64,000 nucleotides of DNA from Mangifera indica (Eukaryota > Streptophyta > Magnoliopsida > Sapindales > Anacardiaceae), in assembly GCF_011075055.1 (NCBI RefSeq), contig NC_058143.1:11733057-11797056 (forward strand), written 5' to 3'. Below the pieces are notes generated by a model. That model was not told the origin of the DNA. It saw only the letters and a list, made by a program, of their open reading frames with translations, and made no database searches. Below, one piece after another: positions 46,436 to 59,900 of the stretch. The position numbers were made by a program, and so were the translations under genes. The first letter of the stretch is position 1. Every line of letters begins with the position of its first letter.

Positions 46436-46985
46436 GTTGTTGGATTCTTCGGCAGAAACCATTAATAGGCAAGTGAACCCAGCGTATCCATTTGATGAAG
46501 ACCAGTCTTCAAAAGGAGAATATAAGCCAATCCCGTTATTGCTGGCGACTGAAAGAGGAATAGTAGAGATTGTAAACAGGATACTAGAAGTATGTCCCCA
46601 GCTAGTTGAGCATAAAAATAAACTGGTTCAGAATATATTGCATGTGGCAATTAAGCACAGTCAATGTGATCTCTTTATTGAAATATATTGAGTCTATAAA
46701 GATGGAAATCAAAATTCATATTACATAAAATTAATTAGTTTGTGTTAAAGTTTAATCCATTTCACTTATATACCAATCACTTTACTAACTTTTATTAAAT
46801 GTAAAACTCTTTTTCATTTAGCCTCCAACACTCTTCAATCATGTGAAAAATATGAAAATACCAATGACAAGGTTAGTTCAAAAGGTTGACACATATGGCT
46901 ACACCATTTTACACCATGCTGCGGACATGGAGGAAGAGACTACACAAATTAACCCTGAAGGACCTGCATAACAACTCCAGGATGA
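46436..46985 (+). pseudogene. Exon 4 of the unit C ankyrin-PGG pseudogene
   Basis: Homology resumes near GGCAGAAACCATTAATAGG and gives PIPLLLATERGIVEIVNRIL and QNILHVAIKHSQCDLF in one frame to TGA 46689-46691. About 120 bp of unrelated AT-rich sequence then interrupt the exon, starting at about 46690 and ending in TCATTTAG before CACTCTTCAATCATG. It then continues with NGYTILHHAADM-like codons (here TYGYTILHHAADMEEETTQ), an in-frame TAA at about 46968, and a donor changed from GTAAGC to ATAAGC at about 47001. Confidence 0.8.
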
Positions 46986-47092
46986 GACAAAGTGGTACAA
47001 AATAAGCTCGGCCCCCTCTTTCTCCTACAAGATTTTTACCTCATAAATGTGCTTAAATGTAAGTTATGTTTCCATATATATGCAGCGTGCAG

Positions 47093-47784
47093 AGGAGGTA
47101 ACGCTCTTCCACTACGCCATGTTGCGCGACAAGAAGGAAAACAAGACTTGCGAAGAGCTATTCAAAACGAAGCACAATGAACTACTCAAGCGAGCACAGC
47201 AATGGAGAAAAGACACTCCTCACTCTTGCTCTGCAGTGGCTGTTCTCGTTGCTAGCGTGGCCTTCGCAGCTGCCTACACTGTACCAGGAGGTTCCAATGA
47301 GAAGGGATTTCCAGTTTTCCTCAACAACACTCTCTTCTTGGTTTTCACAGTCATGGACGCTATTGCTTTAACTTGGTCCTTGACCTCCATTGTAATGTTC
47401 TTGTCCTTCCTCACATAGCCTTATACGTATGAAGAATTCAACCATAGTCTCCCTGACAGACTCACAATAGGCTTCGCCTTAATCTTCATTTCGTTGACTA
47501 CAATAATGCTTGCATTTGCGGCAACATTATTGCTCATAGTTTGTTCGGGAAAGCCACATTGGACCACCACTATCATTTACGCTGCTGCATTTTTGACTGT
47601 CAGCATATTTGTGCTCACGAATTTTCCTCTGTATGCTGCATTTGAGAAAACTTTATTCAAGTTGTATCGTAAATTGTCTAGGAATCTGCATGTCAGAAAG
47701 CCTCCACCATACAGAGTAGCTTGGGGACGAGGAAAATTGTCCAAGAAGAATGTTAATCATAATAAGCGTAGGCTCTCAGTCTGA
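47093..47784 (+). pseudogene. PGG exon of the unit C pseudogene
   Basis: Good acceptor TATATGCAG at about 47093, then HYAMLRDKKENKTCEELF, TVPGGSNEKGFPVFL and the first two helices, until TAG 47416-47418 interrupts the domain. The frame then goes on to 47784 with the third and fourth helices and the tail RNLHVRKPPPYRVAW. Apart from the one stop the domain is complete. Confidence 0.87.
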
Positions 47785-48300
47785 AGGATTTATATAAGTT
47801 GCTCCAAGGCCAAACGAAGGAGGTTGATAAGTCTCTGGCGCAAGAGATATTACAAATTAGTGCAACTTTTGTATCAATTGTTTAGGGTTTGATCAAATCA
47901 AGTATAAGTATCAAATAAGTGAGTCTTTTACTCTGTTCTATTAGAATTTTATATAAATAGTGGGTATCTTTTAATTTGTATGTTATCTTGTGTCCATCAA
48001 ATCAAAACATACGGTGTATTTTCATTATGCTCCAATAAGATTTTTAGTTTATTATCGAAACATCTATCCAATCCTAAGTATACTTTAAGAAACTCATATT
48101 GAATTCAATATTAGAGGATTGTATAATTTATATATATATATTCCAATTTCTACTCTCCTATTGAATAATTAATTAATAGTACTAAATTATACAATGATAT
48201 GTTTGAGTCATTCAAACCCATATACTATTTCACAAATTTAAGAAGAGTTGTATATCAATGTTTTTAAAACTGGATCGGTAGTCAAACGAAGCATAATATT
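47785..48300. other. 3' flank of the unit C gene and end of the cluster
   Basis: Contains the sixth copy of the PGG 3' flank (GAATTCAATATTAGAGG at 48100; TTGAGTCATTCAAACCCATA at 48203). Cluster homology ends at about 48250. Confidence 0.55.
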
Positions 48301-48304
48301 TAAA

Positions 48305-51065
48305 AGTCAATTAGAGTTTTGATATTTTATAAGAGTTTAAGTGATAAACTTTTGAACTGTTAATAATATATTGGTATTTGACAATTATATTAAGTGTTAA
48401 CGATAGTTTTGTGATATCAATAAAAGCAAAACAATTAATTTAAGGATAATCAAATAAAATTCTTTCATAAAAATGGATGATGGGTGAAAATTTGGTATTT
48501 TAAAATCTAAAGAGTAAAAAACGTACTTTCATAAACATTGGGTGGAAAATAGTCATTTAACCAGTTTTGTCTAAATTCATATGCTTCTCTACCTCCTCTT
48601 ATGAAGACCCACATCTTGGGTCGGTCCGTGGGTCGTAGCCTAAGGCTCTAGGCATGTCTTGTAATTTTACTATCATGTCCTCATTGGTTGTACCCAAAAA
48701 AGGGCCTATAGACTAGGCTAGTCTAGTTACAAATTTAGTAATTATTAATTATTTCTGTCAAAAATAGAAATGATCATCAAATAGGGAAGTTTAATACATT
48801 GAATAGTATGAATATGGAGAATCTACACACAATACAAATAACATTAATCATAAGATAATAATCATGTATCGTCTTTATGATAAAATATATGTCAATGTCA
48901 AATATCCTTTTCTAATAAATGTTCATATCGTCGAATACTAGTTTGTCTAACCAATTTAGGCAAGCATTGTTCTAACGATGTATTAGGTGTTAGAGCTCAT
49001 AGTTTAGGATCCAATTTTTTATTCTCCGAAGCCAATATTATCATTAGTGTTGGATATTCTTAACTAATAAATGCTCTAATCATCTTTGATTGACATTGTT
49101 TTAATGTTATGTTAGGTGTTAGAGTAGATTCCAAAAGGTTATTTTAACAATTATTTTAAAACCAAAATCAAATCATAATATAAAGTTAGATCAAATCAAC
49201 CACTCTGCTATGGAGTTCTACTATATCTTATGACGGGATATCATCGACGAATCATTTCCCAAAAATGCGTCTTGAATTACTTACTATAACCATATCAATC
49301 AATTCTACTCATAAATTGAAGTCCTATGTTGCCATCATCATCTAAATAATTACAATTTCTTTTTTCTTCAAGATCTATGGAGCTTCAGCCTTCATCCTCT
49401 CCAATGAGTCCTTTCTTAAATAAATTCCAGTGAGAGTAATGAATAAACTTACAAAAAGTTTCATCACAGTCAGATTAGTAACTTATCAGAAGTCTGCGGC
49501 CATTAAAATCACATGGCAACAATATTTTACGGTGTTAGGAATAGCAAGCATAGCAAATCAATTAGTGAAAAAGCGTTGAGTAACTTCTGCAGAAGAAGAC
49601 CATCGATCAAGATGACTATCAATCTAATTGTAGGAATACCGACAAGTTAAAATAATGTATCGAATTAAAATAGCTAGCTGAATAATGTTGAATGTTATAT
49701 TGAATTCACGAGCAATAATCTTGAATAAAACTTTTTTTTTTGTCATTGAAGACAATTTATTGATGAATTAAAAAAAAAATCTGTGTTTTCCTAGAAGTTC
49801 AACTTCATAAACATGGCTCTCATTCTTTTGTGAAAATTATGATTAATATTATTATTTGTTACATACAAAGAACTCATTATAAATTGATGTAACAATTCGA
49901 TATAATTGACATATTATCTATCAAAATAGTTAAATTTATCTTTAATTCAAATTCAATCAATCACATTAAAACCTGATCAAACTGTTTTCCATGTTCAATA
50001 AATATATTTATAATATATATAATTTTAATTATGTAATAATAACATTATTGATTAGACTAATCAACCTATAGCTCGACTTTTAATTGGGTCAAGACCCAAT
50101 TTGAATATAAAAACATTGATTATAATGCCTAAAAGAACAGGGATACGAAACCATAAATAATGTGCTATATAATGTTATTAAGGGTATAAATTAAAAGAAT
50201 AATGTTAAAACTTTAAAAATTTCAGACAAACTTATGTGTTTCAATTTGATTTGAATATTTAAAATTAGTGATAATATTAACTGATTAAAAAAAAAATATG
50301 TAAGGTTATATGTAGGTTTGTAAGAAACAATTTGTTTAAAACTTTCACATTATTTATCATTTATTTTCCTATTAAAATCCAAATTTTTATTAGTAATTTT
50401 TTATTTAAATGGTAAATTAATAGGTACTATGCTATTTATATTTGAAAAAAAAAAAACTCTTAGGTAATAAGGAAATGAATTTAAAGCAAATTTTAAGTAG
50501 GTAGTAAAAATCGGGGATATAGATTACAGTCTTAATAACATATTATTTATAAGGTAATATTTGTGTACACTTGCCTTACTTGATGATATGAGGATTAGGA
50601 AAATATGCCAAATGTAGAACTGAAAATGGAAAGGGAAGGGGTGGTGATGACTCCTCATCCTCGTCTCTGTAAGATGGGATACATCTTTGTTTTTGTAATA
50701 AGGATTACGAAGCATCCCTATTCCCTATTCCCTATTCCTTATCCCTTAAGGAATAATTTTCTCCTTATCCTCTCCCCTTACCCACCCAGTCATCATCGCT
50801 AGCACTAAAAGTATAATAAATATTTAAAAAAATAAGTACAAGAGGATAAGGGTACAAGACATGAATGAGGATATATTTATCCTTGTCATTGTTTTTGGGG
50901 ATTGTTTTTGTCTTTCACCCAATCCTCATTCCTTCTTAGTTCAAGGAATCCCTTCCTCATACAAGATGAGAACCCTATTTTCAGGGTCAAGTTATCATCC
51001 CTAGCCAAAGTAATCTTTAAGTTGAAAAGTCTTTCCATCTTCCATTAAGCATTGTTAGTGAAATT
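48305..51065. repeat. Dispersed repeat R, copy 1
   Basis: About 2.8 kb that recurs at 51803-54318 and around the Copia element (55412-56213 plus 61486-63150). Shared landmarks: GATATTTTATAAG, GGTCGTAGCCTAAGGC, GATGTATTAGGTGTTRGAGC, ACTTACAAAAAGTTTCATCA, GATATATTTATCCTTG, CCATTAAGCATTGTTAGTG. A 46-codon frame at 49439-49579 is present in all three copies. Its left end is a piece of the hairpin MITE family. No transposase or reverse transcriptase was recognised, so the class is unknown. Confidence 0.7.
50632..51006. mobile_element. Possible hAT-type MITE within R copy 1
   Basis: The right end read on the minus strand is TAGGGATGATAACTTGACCC, a familiar plant hAT-like start; the left end (AAGGGGTGGTGATGACTCC) is an imperfect mirror. 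The interior has mirrored CCTCATCCTCGTC / GAGGATAAGG words. Equivalents lie at 53870-54249 and 62700-63077, always in the same place within R, so it was part of R before R multiplied. Confidence 0.4.
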
Positions 51066-51802
51066 AAATTTTTTCCAAAATTGTTGAAAAGACAAAAAAG
51101 CCCTCAAGTTGAGTAATGTTTTAACCCAAAATTTTATTTAATAATTTTTGTATCCTAATTTATATTAATTTCAATTGAAATGAAAAAAATTGCAAGTATA
51201 GATTGGGGTATTAACAATGTAAAATTGTATGTTTGGGGTTTGAACAAAATTTTTATAATATTAGGGTTGTTAAATAATTTTTAGGGTATTTTGGAAATTC
51301 AAAAAGTTTAGGGGTGCTTTTGAAATTTTAAAATATCAATATGTCTTTAGTCGTTTCAAATGACAATTTTACCATTAAAGAACTTAACAAAACATAAAAT
51401 ATTAGAGGTGTAAATGTCATATCACAACTATTATGATTATACTTATAATTTCAAAATATATAGAGGTGAATACGATAGTTTTGAAGTAAGATATAAAAAA
51501 TATCTATATGCCTAGGTAAGATTAAAAAAAAGGCATTTACACATTCAAAATATTGTTCATAATTCAGTCTAATATGGATACAAACATAACATTTTAAACC
51601 TTTGGTGGCAAAATAAAATTTAATTACACCCATATTATAATATTTAGATAAAATGATATAAATAATCTTTAACTATAAAACTAACGGTTGACTTTAATAA
51701 ATAGATGGGGAGCAACTTGAGTCATGCCTTCATGAGGCCCTTAGTAGGTCAGCCTATGTGCTTTTGTGGGTTGACCATCCATATTATATTTTTTATTATG
51801 TA
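51066..51802. other. AT-rich spacer between R copies 1 and 2
   Basis: No gene seen. Some GTTTGGGGTTTGAACAAAA-type low-complexity sequence. Confidence 0.45.
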
Positions 51803-54318
51803 TTGGGTCAGATCAGTCCACGGGTTGTAGCCTAAGGCCCTTAACATGGCTCGTAATTTTGTGACCATGCCCTTGTGAGCCATGCCATAAAAAAGGCTTT
51901 AAACGGAGTTTATCTAGTTTCAAATTTAGTAATTATCAATTATTTCTGTCAAAAATATAAGTTATCATCTAATAGAGAAGTTTAATACATTCAAAAGTAT
52001 GGATTGAAGAATCTACACAATATAAATGACATTAATCACAAGATAATAATCATGTATTGTTTTCATGATAAACTGTGTCGGTGTCAAATATTATTCTTCG
52101 ATAGATGTCCATATCATCGGATACTAATTTGTTCGACCAATTTAGGTGAACATTGTTCTAACAAATGTTCTAGGTGTTGGAGCTTATGGTTTAGGATATA
52201 ATTTTTTATTCTTCAATAATAATATTATCATCAATGTTAGATATTATTAATTAATAAATGTTCTAATCAATTTTGACCAATATCGTTTTAATGTTATGTT
52301 AGGTGTTAGAGTAGCTTCCAAATGATTATTTTAACAATTAGTTTAGAACCAAAACAAAATCATAATATAAAGTTGGATCAAATCAACTACTCTGTTATAG
52401 AGCTCTACCATATTTTATGGTGGATTATCACCAACAAATCATTTCCCAAAAATGCATCTTGGATTACTTACCATAACCATATCACTATAACTCCCCTATA
52501 AATTGAAGCCCTATGTTGCCTATCAACATCCAAACAATTACAATTTCATTTTTCTTCAAGATCTATGGATCTTTAGTTTCCATCTTCTCTAAGAAGTCCA
52601 TTATCAAGTCAATTCCAATGAGAGTAATGAAGAAACTTACCAAAAGTTTCATTATAGTCAAATTAGTAACTCACCAGAAGCCAGCGACCATCAAAATCAT
52701 ATGGCGTCAATATTTTACCTTTTTAGGATTGGCGAGCAAAGCAAATCAGTTGGTCAAAAAGTGTTAAGTAACTTCTGGAGGAGAAGAAGATCAATAGAAT
52801 GACATGACAATGAACCCAACTTCTTAATCGAGTTGACCTTCATACCAATTATAGCGGCACCGAAAAATTATAATGTATCAAGTTAAAGTAGCTAGTTGAA
52901 TAATGTTAACTGTTGTATTAAATTCTCGATTTTTAATTTTGAATAAAACATTAATTTTTTTAGAATTTTTTCATGAATTTTCAAAAAAATATGTGTTTAC
53001 AAGGAACCTTTCCTCTATTAAAATTATCCTATAGTTCAAATTCATAAATATGGCTCTCATTTTAATGTGAAAATTATGATTAATATTATTATTTGTTTTT
53101 AGGTATATACAAAGAATTCCTTATAAATTGATGTAACAATTTGTTATAATTGACACATCATCTATCATAATGGTTTAGTTTATTTTTAATTCAAATTCAA
53201 TCAATCGCATTAAAACCTAATCAAACTGTCTTGTAAGTTCAATAATATATTTTTAATATATATAAAATTTTAAATATGTAATAATAATGTCATCGATTGG
53301 ACTGAACAACCTATAGGTCAACTTTTTGATTGGATCAAGACCTAATATGAATTTGAAAACATTGATTATATTGTCTAACCATAAATGATATGCTACATAA
53401 TGTTTTTAAGGGTATAAATTAAAAGAATAATATCACATTTAAAAATTGTCAAAGAAACTTATATGTTTAATTTTGATTTGATGATTTAAAATTTTGGATA
53501 AAATGAACTGATCAAAAAATGATTGTCTAATATATAAGGTTACATGTAAATTTGTAAAGAATAATTTGTTTTAAAATTTCACATTATTTATCATTTATTT
53601 TCATATTGAAATCCAAATAATTTATTAGTAATTTTTTGATTGAAATGGTAAATTAATGAATACTATGCTATTTAAATTTTAAAAAATAAGTTTTAAGGTA
53701 ATGTGGTAATGAATTTAATGCAAATCTTAAGAAGGTAAGAAAAATCTGGCACACAGATTATAGTCTTAATGACGTATTATTTATAAGGTAATATTTTTAT
53801 ACACTTACTTGATGATATAAGGACTACGAATGTATGATACAAAATATACAGATGACAATGGAGAGGGAAGGGGTGGCAATAACTATCCTCATCTTTGTCT
53901 CCATAAGTTGGACACATCTTCGTTTTAGTTACAAGAATTACGAACAATCCCTATTCCCTATCCTTTAAAGAGTAATTTTCTCCTTGTCCTCTCCCCTTAC
54001 CTTACCGCAATCGTCCTCTCCATTAAATAATTAAAAGTGCAATGAATATTTATGAAAATTATATTTTAGAAATAAGTACAAGGAGACAAAGGTACGAGAC
54101 GGGGATGAGGATATATTTATCCTTGCCACCACCTTCGAAGATTATTTTTATCTTTGTTCCCATCTTTATTCCTACTTATTTCAGGGAATTCCCTCCTTAT
54201 ACAAGATAGGAACCCTATTTTTAGGGTCAAGTTATTATCCCTAGCCAAATCAATCTTTAAGATGAAACTGACATCTTTCCACCTTCCATTAAGTATTGTT
54301 AGTGAAATTATTTGATTT
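51803..54318. repeat. Dispersed repeat R, copy 2
   Basis: Second copy of R, starting at GGGTCAGATCAGTCCACGGG and ending near CATTAAGTATTGTTAGTG. The conserved 46-codon frame is at 52627-52767 and here is open upstream to 52513. Divergence from copy 1 is clearly larger than between units A and B. Confidence 0.7.
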
Positions 54319-55036
54319 GTAGGATAGGCACGTTAAAAAGATAATTTTATAACTTTATATATATATAATTAATAATATTTTACTGTCAAACTTGATTTTC
54401 ACCCATATTTTTTTAAAAAAATTAAATTTTAAAATCTAAAATAGTCATCGATGATGACTAGAATAGTGCGTTTACACCAAAATTGACTATTTTGAGGCAA
54501 TTTCAATTGAAATTGTATTGGTCATGTCAGTGTGATCTTAGTTGAAATTGCACCATAATAATGCAAATTCAATAAAAAAGTGCACCGATTTGGTATAATT
54601 TCAACATAACTGTATCATTCTAGTGTGATTTTGATGGAGTTTCATTGGAATAGTGTAATTTCTATGGAATTGCATGGTTTTGGTGTGATTCCAATGCAAT
54701 TATGACATAATTATAATCCTAATTTCAATCGTAATCATTGTGATTACAAATTTAAGATTGATTAGAGTTAAAGTTAGAGTTTTAATTTTTTTCAGTTAAA
54801 GCTAGGGTTTAAATGATAAATTTTAAAGTTGATTGGATAAAATGTAATTTGTTTGTTATTTAGGGCTTAAATGATGGGAGCTTGTCGTTATATCGGTTGG
54901 CCAATAGTGGTTCTCCTTTTTGTATTGATTTGGAAGACAGTTCGATTACTACAATATTTAGTTTGTCCCCCTACACTCCAGCCATTTGGCCATTTTGCAA
55001 CGCAATCGAATTTTGTGTATGTTCTTTTTAAATTCA
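54319..55036. other. Spacer with degenerate repeats
   Basis: From about 54440 to 54740, words such as GTGTGATTTTGATGG, TTTGGTATAATTTCA and TTTGGTGTGATTCCAATG recur loosely every 35-45 bp. A plus-strand frame (54871-55128, 85 codons, one hydrophobic segment) has no recognised family and runs into the hairpin MITE, so I do not call it a gene. Confidence 0.4.
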
Positions 55037-55668
55037 ACGCCAAAAGACTATTGTCTACCAAGGTTCTTGAAATGATAATTTCCACAATTAAGTTTCAAAA
55101 AGCTAGATTCCTATCTTATAAGTTTTAAATTGTCAAATTCTCATCCATTATCCACTTTTGTTAGTGAATTTCATTAAGTGAAAGAGCAAGAAAATTATTT
55201 TGCATAGATTATTTTATTTTATTTTTCCTTTTTCAAAACTATGCATGTTTGAGGAGGGTGAATTATAATTTTTGAAGAATTTTAGGGTTATTAAAATTCA
55301 AAAAAAGTGTGGGGTTTTTAAAATTTTAATATTTCAATATGCACTTTAGAGTTTAAAAAATGATGTTATAACACCAAAGAATTAAACAAAATGTAATATT
55401 TTAGAGTTGATTAGAGTTTTGATATTTTATAAGGATTTAAGTGATAAACTTTTAAATCGATAATGATATATTTGCAATTTGATAATTATATTAAGTGTTA
55501 ATGGTAGTTTTGTGATTTCAATAAAGCTGAAACAATTAATTTTTGGAAAATCAAAACAAATTCTTTGATAAAAATGGATGACGGGTGGAAATTTGACATT
55601 TTAAAACCGAAAGAGTAAAATATTGTACTTTCATCAAACATTGGATGGGAAATAGTCATTTAATTAGT
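55037..55668. mobile_element. Hairpin MITE adjoining R copy 3
   Basis: Left end GCCAAAAGACTATTGTCTAC and right end (reversed) AATGACTATTTCCCATCCAA match the hairpin family, with mirrored inner arms. Part of the right arm is also present at the left end of R copy 1 (48310-48570). Confidence 0.5.
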
Positions 55669-56213
55669 TTTGTGTGAATTCAGATACTTCTCTACCTCAT
55701 CTTTTGAAGACATACATCTTGGATCGGTCTATAGGTCATAACCTAAGGCTCTCGACATGACTTGTAATTTTACTACAGTGTCCTCGTGGGTTGTACCAAA
55801 AAAAGGGACTATAGACTAGCATGGTCTAGTTACAAATTTAGTAATTATTAATTATTTCTATCAAAAAAAGAAGTTATCATCTAATAGAGAAGGTTAATAT
55901 ATTGAATAGTATGAATACAGAGAATCTATGTATAATATGAATGACATTAATCATAAGATAATAATTATGTATCGTCTTCATGGTAAAATTTGTGTCGATG
56001 TCAAAAATCCTCTTCTAACAAATGTTGATATCGCTGAATGCTAGTTTGTCTAACCAATTTAGGCAAACATTGTTCTAACGATGTATTAGGTGTTGGAGCT
56101 CATAGTTTAGGATCCAATTTTTTATTCTCCAATGCCAATATTATTATTAGTGTTGGATATTCTTAACTAATAAATGTTCTAATCAATTTTGATCGACATT
56201 ATTTTAATGTTAT
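55669..56213. repeat. Dispersed repeat R, copy 3, left part
   Basis: R sequence up to the Copia insertion. The last 5 bp, GTTAT (56209-56213), are the target duplication. Confidence 0.7.
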
Positions 56214-56864
56214 TGTTAATGTTTTATTTTACCGAGTTTGAATATTAATCAGAGTTTCGGATCAATTTTCAGTCAAGAATTTGCACAAGAATCATATAAT
56301 AAACCATACACAAGTCAACACACCAATATTTACTTGGTTCGGGTTCAAAAGATTAGAACCCTACATCCAAGGCAGAGGAATCCTCTAGCAAATCCACTAA
56401 TTTGTAAGAAAAATAGTACAACTTATAGATTCAGAAGTCGATCTAGCATTACAGACACAAACGGAAATGAATCCAACCTTCCGACTCGAATCCTTCCTAA
56501 ACCCGAGCACCACAGCGACCTTGTACACTGACTCAAGTGTTTAGACAACTAGATTTAAGCAAAAATAGTGGACTGATGTAGTTTTTGTAAACCCTAGCAG
56601 AGAAGAATGAAAGAATCCAGAAGAGAAAAATATATTTCACACAAAAGGGCTGCCTTTTTCTTTTCTAAAGAAACAGCCACGTAAAAGCCTTTTTCTCTTC
56701 ACTTCTTTTTTCTCTAGAACCAACTAATGGTAATAAACCATTAGTTAAAGCATTAAACCCAACAAGGACAAAACTACCCCTGGATAATAACTATAGCCCA
56801 AACTTTGCTCAAACTTTGCTCCTTATTTATAAGACTGCCATTAGTTTATGTCACAGACTTAACA
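56214..56864 (-). repeat. Complete 3' LTR of the Copia element
   Basis: 651 bp, starting TGTTAATG and ending CTTAACA on the plus strand (ends TGTTAA...TTAACA). A purine-rich stretch on the coding strand, AAGGTGGAGTTT, borders it at 56865-56877 as the likely polypurine tract. The plus-strand open frame 56238-56531 lies in the LTR and is not a gene. Confidence 0.9.
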
Positions 56865-56923
56865 AAACTCCACCTTGACAAAAACTAATATATCTAAGAC
56901 TCCTCTGTAGACCACAACACATT

Positions 56924-59900
56924 TTACATTGAACAAATTTTGAGCAAATTCAAGGCATCCTTAAACTTACTCAATGGCATAGGCTTTGTTAAGATGTCAG
57001 CTGGATTGACATCTGTTGATATTTTCTTCACATTAACTTTACCAGCAGCCAACACATCTCTGATGAAATGCAACCTTACATCAATGTGTTTAGTTCTCTC
57101 ATGAAATGCAGAATTTCTGGACAAGTGAATAGCACTCTGTGAATCACTGAAGACTTCTGGAACATCAATATTCAGCCCCAATTCAGAAATAATTCCCTTT
57201 AGCCACAGTGCTTCTTTAACTGCTTTAGTTAATGCTATATATTCAGCCTCAGTTGTTGAAAGTGTCACAATGTGTTGCAAATTACACTTCCAGCTTATAA
57301 CATTTCCACCAAAGGTGAAAACATAACCAGTGAGGGATCTCCTTTTATCAAGATCAACTGCAAAATCTGAATCACAAAATCCTTTCACAGAAAATAGGTT
57401 AGTAGCATCAGCAGTATAACATAAGCCATAATCAGATGTACCCTTCAAATACCTTAATAACCATTTTGTTGCATTCCAATGTTCTTTACCTGGATTACTC
57501 ATAAATCTGCTAACAAGACTAATTGCATTTGCTATATCAGGTCTAGTACCTATCATTGCATACATTAGACTTCCTACCACATTAGAATATGGTATATTCT
57601 TCATGAAATCAGATTCATCAGAAGACAAAAATCTAGCAGATTTTAATTTAAATTGAGCACCCATAGGAACATTCACACACTTTGCATTGATCATATGATA
57701 TAGTTCAAGTACTTTTCTAATATAAGTAGATTGAGATAAAGTCAAACATCTTTTTAATCTATTCCTACTTATATCCATACCAAGTATTCTCTTTGCAGGA
57801 CCCAAGTCCTTCATTTCAAATTCAGAATTCAGCATACATTTCAAATCAAGTAAAGCATTCATATCCTTAGAAGCTATAAGCATGTCATCCACATAAATAA
57901 GCAAATATACAAACTGCCATTTTCAATTTTCTTAAAATAAACACAGTGATCATAACTGCTTCTAGAAAATCCAATTGAAAGAACAAAATCATCAAATCTT
58001 TTATACCATTGTCTAGGTGACTGTTTAAGACCATACAAAGATTTATGAAGTAAACAAACCTTATTTTCATTAGCAGGTTTCACAAACCCTTCAGGTTGTT
58101 CCATGTATATTTGTTCTTCTAATTTTCCATGCAAAAAGGCAGTAGTAACATCCATTTGTTCTAATTCTAAATCAAACAAAACAACAGTAGATAACATTAG
58201 TCTAATAGATGTATGCTTTACCACAGGAGAGAATACCTCATTATAATCAATGTCTTCTCTTTGTGAGAAGCCTTTAGTAACAACTCTTGCTTTAAATCTT
58301 GCTTGTTCAACACCAGGTATACCAGGTTTTCTTTTGAAAACCCACTTACATCTAATTACCTTTTTACCTTTGGGTCTATCTACAAGTGACCATGTGTGAT
58401 TTTTCTGTAGAGAAGCCATCTCAGTCTCCATAGCTTTCATCCAATCATCCCTGCATTTACTTTTACACACTTGCTTGAAATTAATAGGTTTATCCATTTC
58501 TATCACATCACCTATCTGTAATGCATATGAAATGAGATCTGCATGTGCATACCTAGAAGGTAGTCTAATTTCCCTTCTAACCCTATCTCTAGCAAGTTGA
58601 TAATTGGACAAATTAGGACTACTTTCAGATTGAGAACTTTCTTCTTGACTCGGTAGTGGTGGTTGCTGATTCAAGTCTGAGATTTCGTACTTTGAAGCAC
58701 GAATTTCATCCAAACCCAATTCAGGTCCATCACTAGACTCTTGAGACTGCCTATGTAAGGTAGACTGTGGTGTCTCCACCTCAATTTGAACCTGTCCTGA
58801 CTGAGTACTAACAAACAAGTTTTTATAAAATTTTGATTCATTAAAGACTACATCTCTACTTATCACACATTTTTTTATCATCAATCAACCACAATTTATA
58901 GCCTTTTGTACCTGTAGGATAACCCAAAAAACAGCTTTTAAAGCCCTAGGATTTAATTTTCCCTGATTTACATGAACATATGCAAGACATCCAAAGGGTT
59001 TCAAATGGCTTAATGATGGTGGTTTTTTATTCCAAAGTTCCATAGGTGTTTTAAAATTCAATGCAGATGAAGGTGATCTATTAATCAAATAACATGCAGT
59101 GGCAACTGCCTCTGCCCAAAATCTTTTGCTTAAACCTGAATCTGCCATTATACACCTAACTTTATTCATAATGGTTCTATTCATTCTTTCAGCTAACCCA
59201 TTTTGTTGAGGTGTTTCAGTACATGTTCTATGCCTAAGTATTCCTGCTTTCTTACAAAAATCTGAAAAAGGTTTATTACAAAATTCCAATCCATTATCTG
59301 TTCTTAAAACCTTTATTTTTTTGTTAGTTTGATTCTCAACAAGTGTTTTCCATTCTTTAAAACAATCAAAGGCTTGATCCTTATGTTTTAAAAAATACAC
59401 CCATACCCTTCTAGAGTAATCATCAATAAAGGTTATAAAGTAATGAGAATTAGCCAAAGAATTGGGGATCTGTGGAGATCCCCACAAATCAGAGTGTATA
59501 TACTCTAAAACATTCTTAGTTCTTTGAGTAGCAGAGGCAAATTTAAGTTTATGTGACTTATCCAAAACACAATTTTCATAGAAATCCAAATTACCAATCT
59601 TATCAAGATTAATCAATTTCTGTTTACAAAGTTCATGCAATCCAGCAACACTTATATGTCCAAGTCTTTTATGCCACAAAACAGTTTCATCAGATTTAGG
59701 ATTTAAATTCATAGAATCTGACACAATAGAACCTTCCAAGATATACAACCTCTGATTTAATTTCCCTTTCATAACCACTAAAGACCCTCTCATTACCTTA
59801 AGAACACCATTTTCAGATTTAAAAGCATATCCATTTGAATCTAAAGTACCTAAAGAGATTAAATTTCTTCTTAGATTAGGCACCAACCTCACATTTTCAA

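Larger units (their letters stand above)
39740..48240. repeat. Divergent partial unit C of the cluster
   Basis: The start (39740-40440) follows units A and B closely: the 3' flank of a PGG gene, then the small fibrillin-tail remnant. Unit C then lacks the cassette with the first PGG fragment and runs through a tandem-repeat region, a hAT-like MITE, an exon-less promoter/intron remnant and one ankyrin-PGG pseudogene. The copy of the PGG 3' flank at 48090-48240 is the last cluster-type sequence, so the array ends there. Confidence 0.8.

Noticed and set aside
54871..55128. Plus-strand frame of 85 codons with a hydrophobic segment
   Set aside because: It ends inside a hairpin MITE, has no recognisable family and no second copy to support it.
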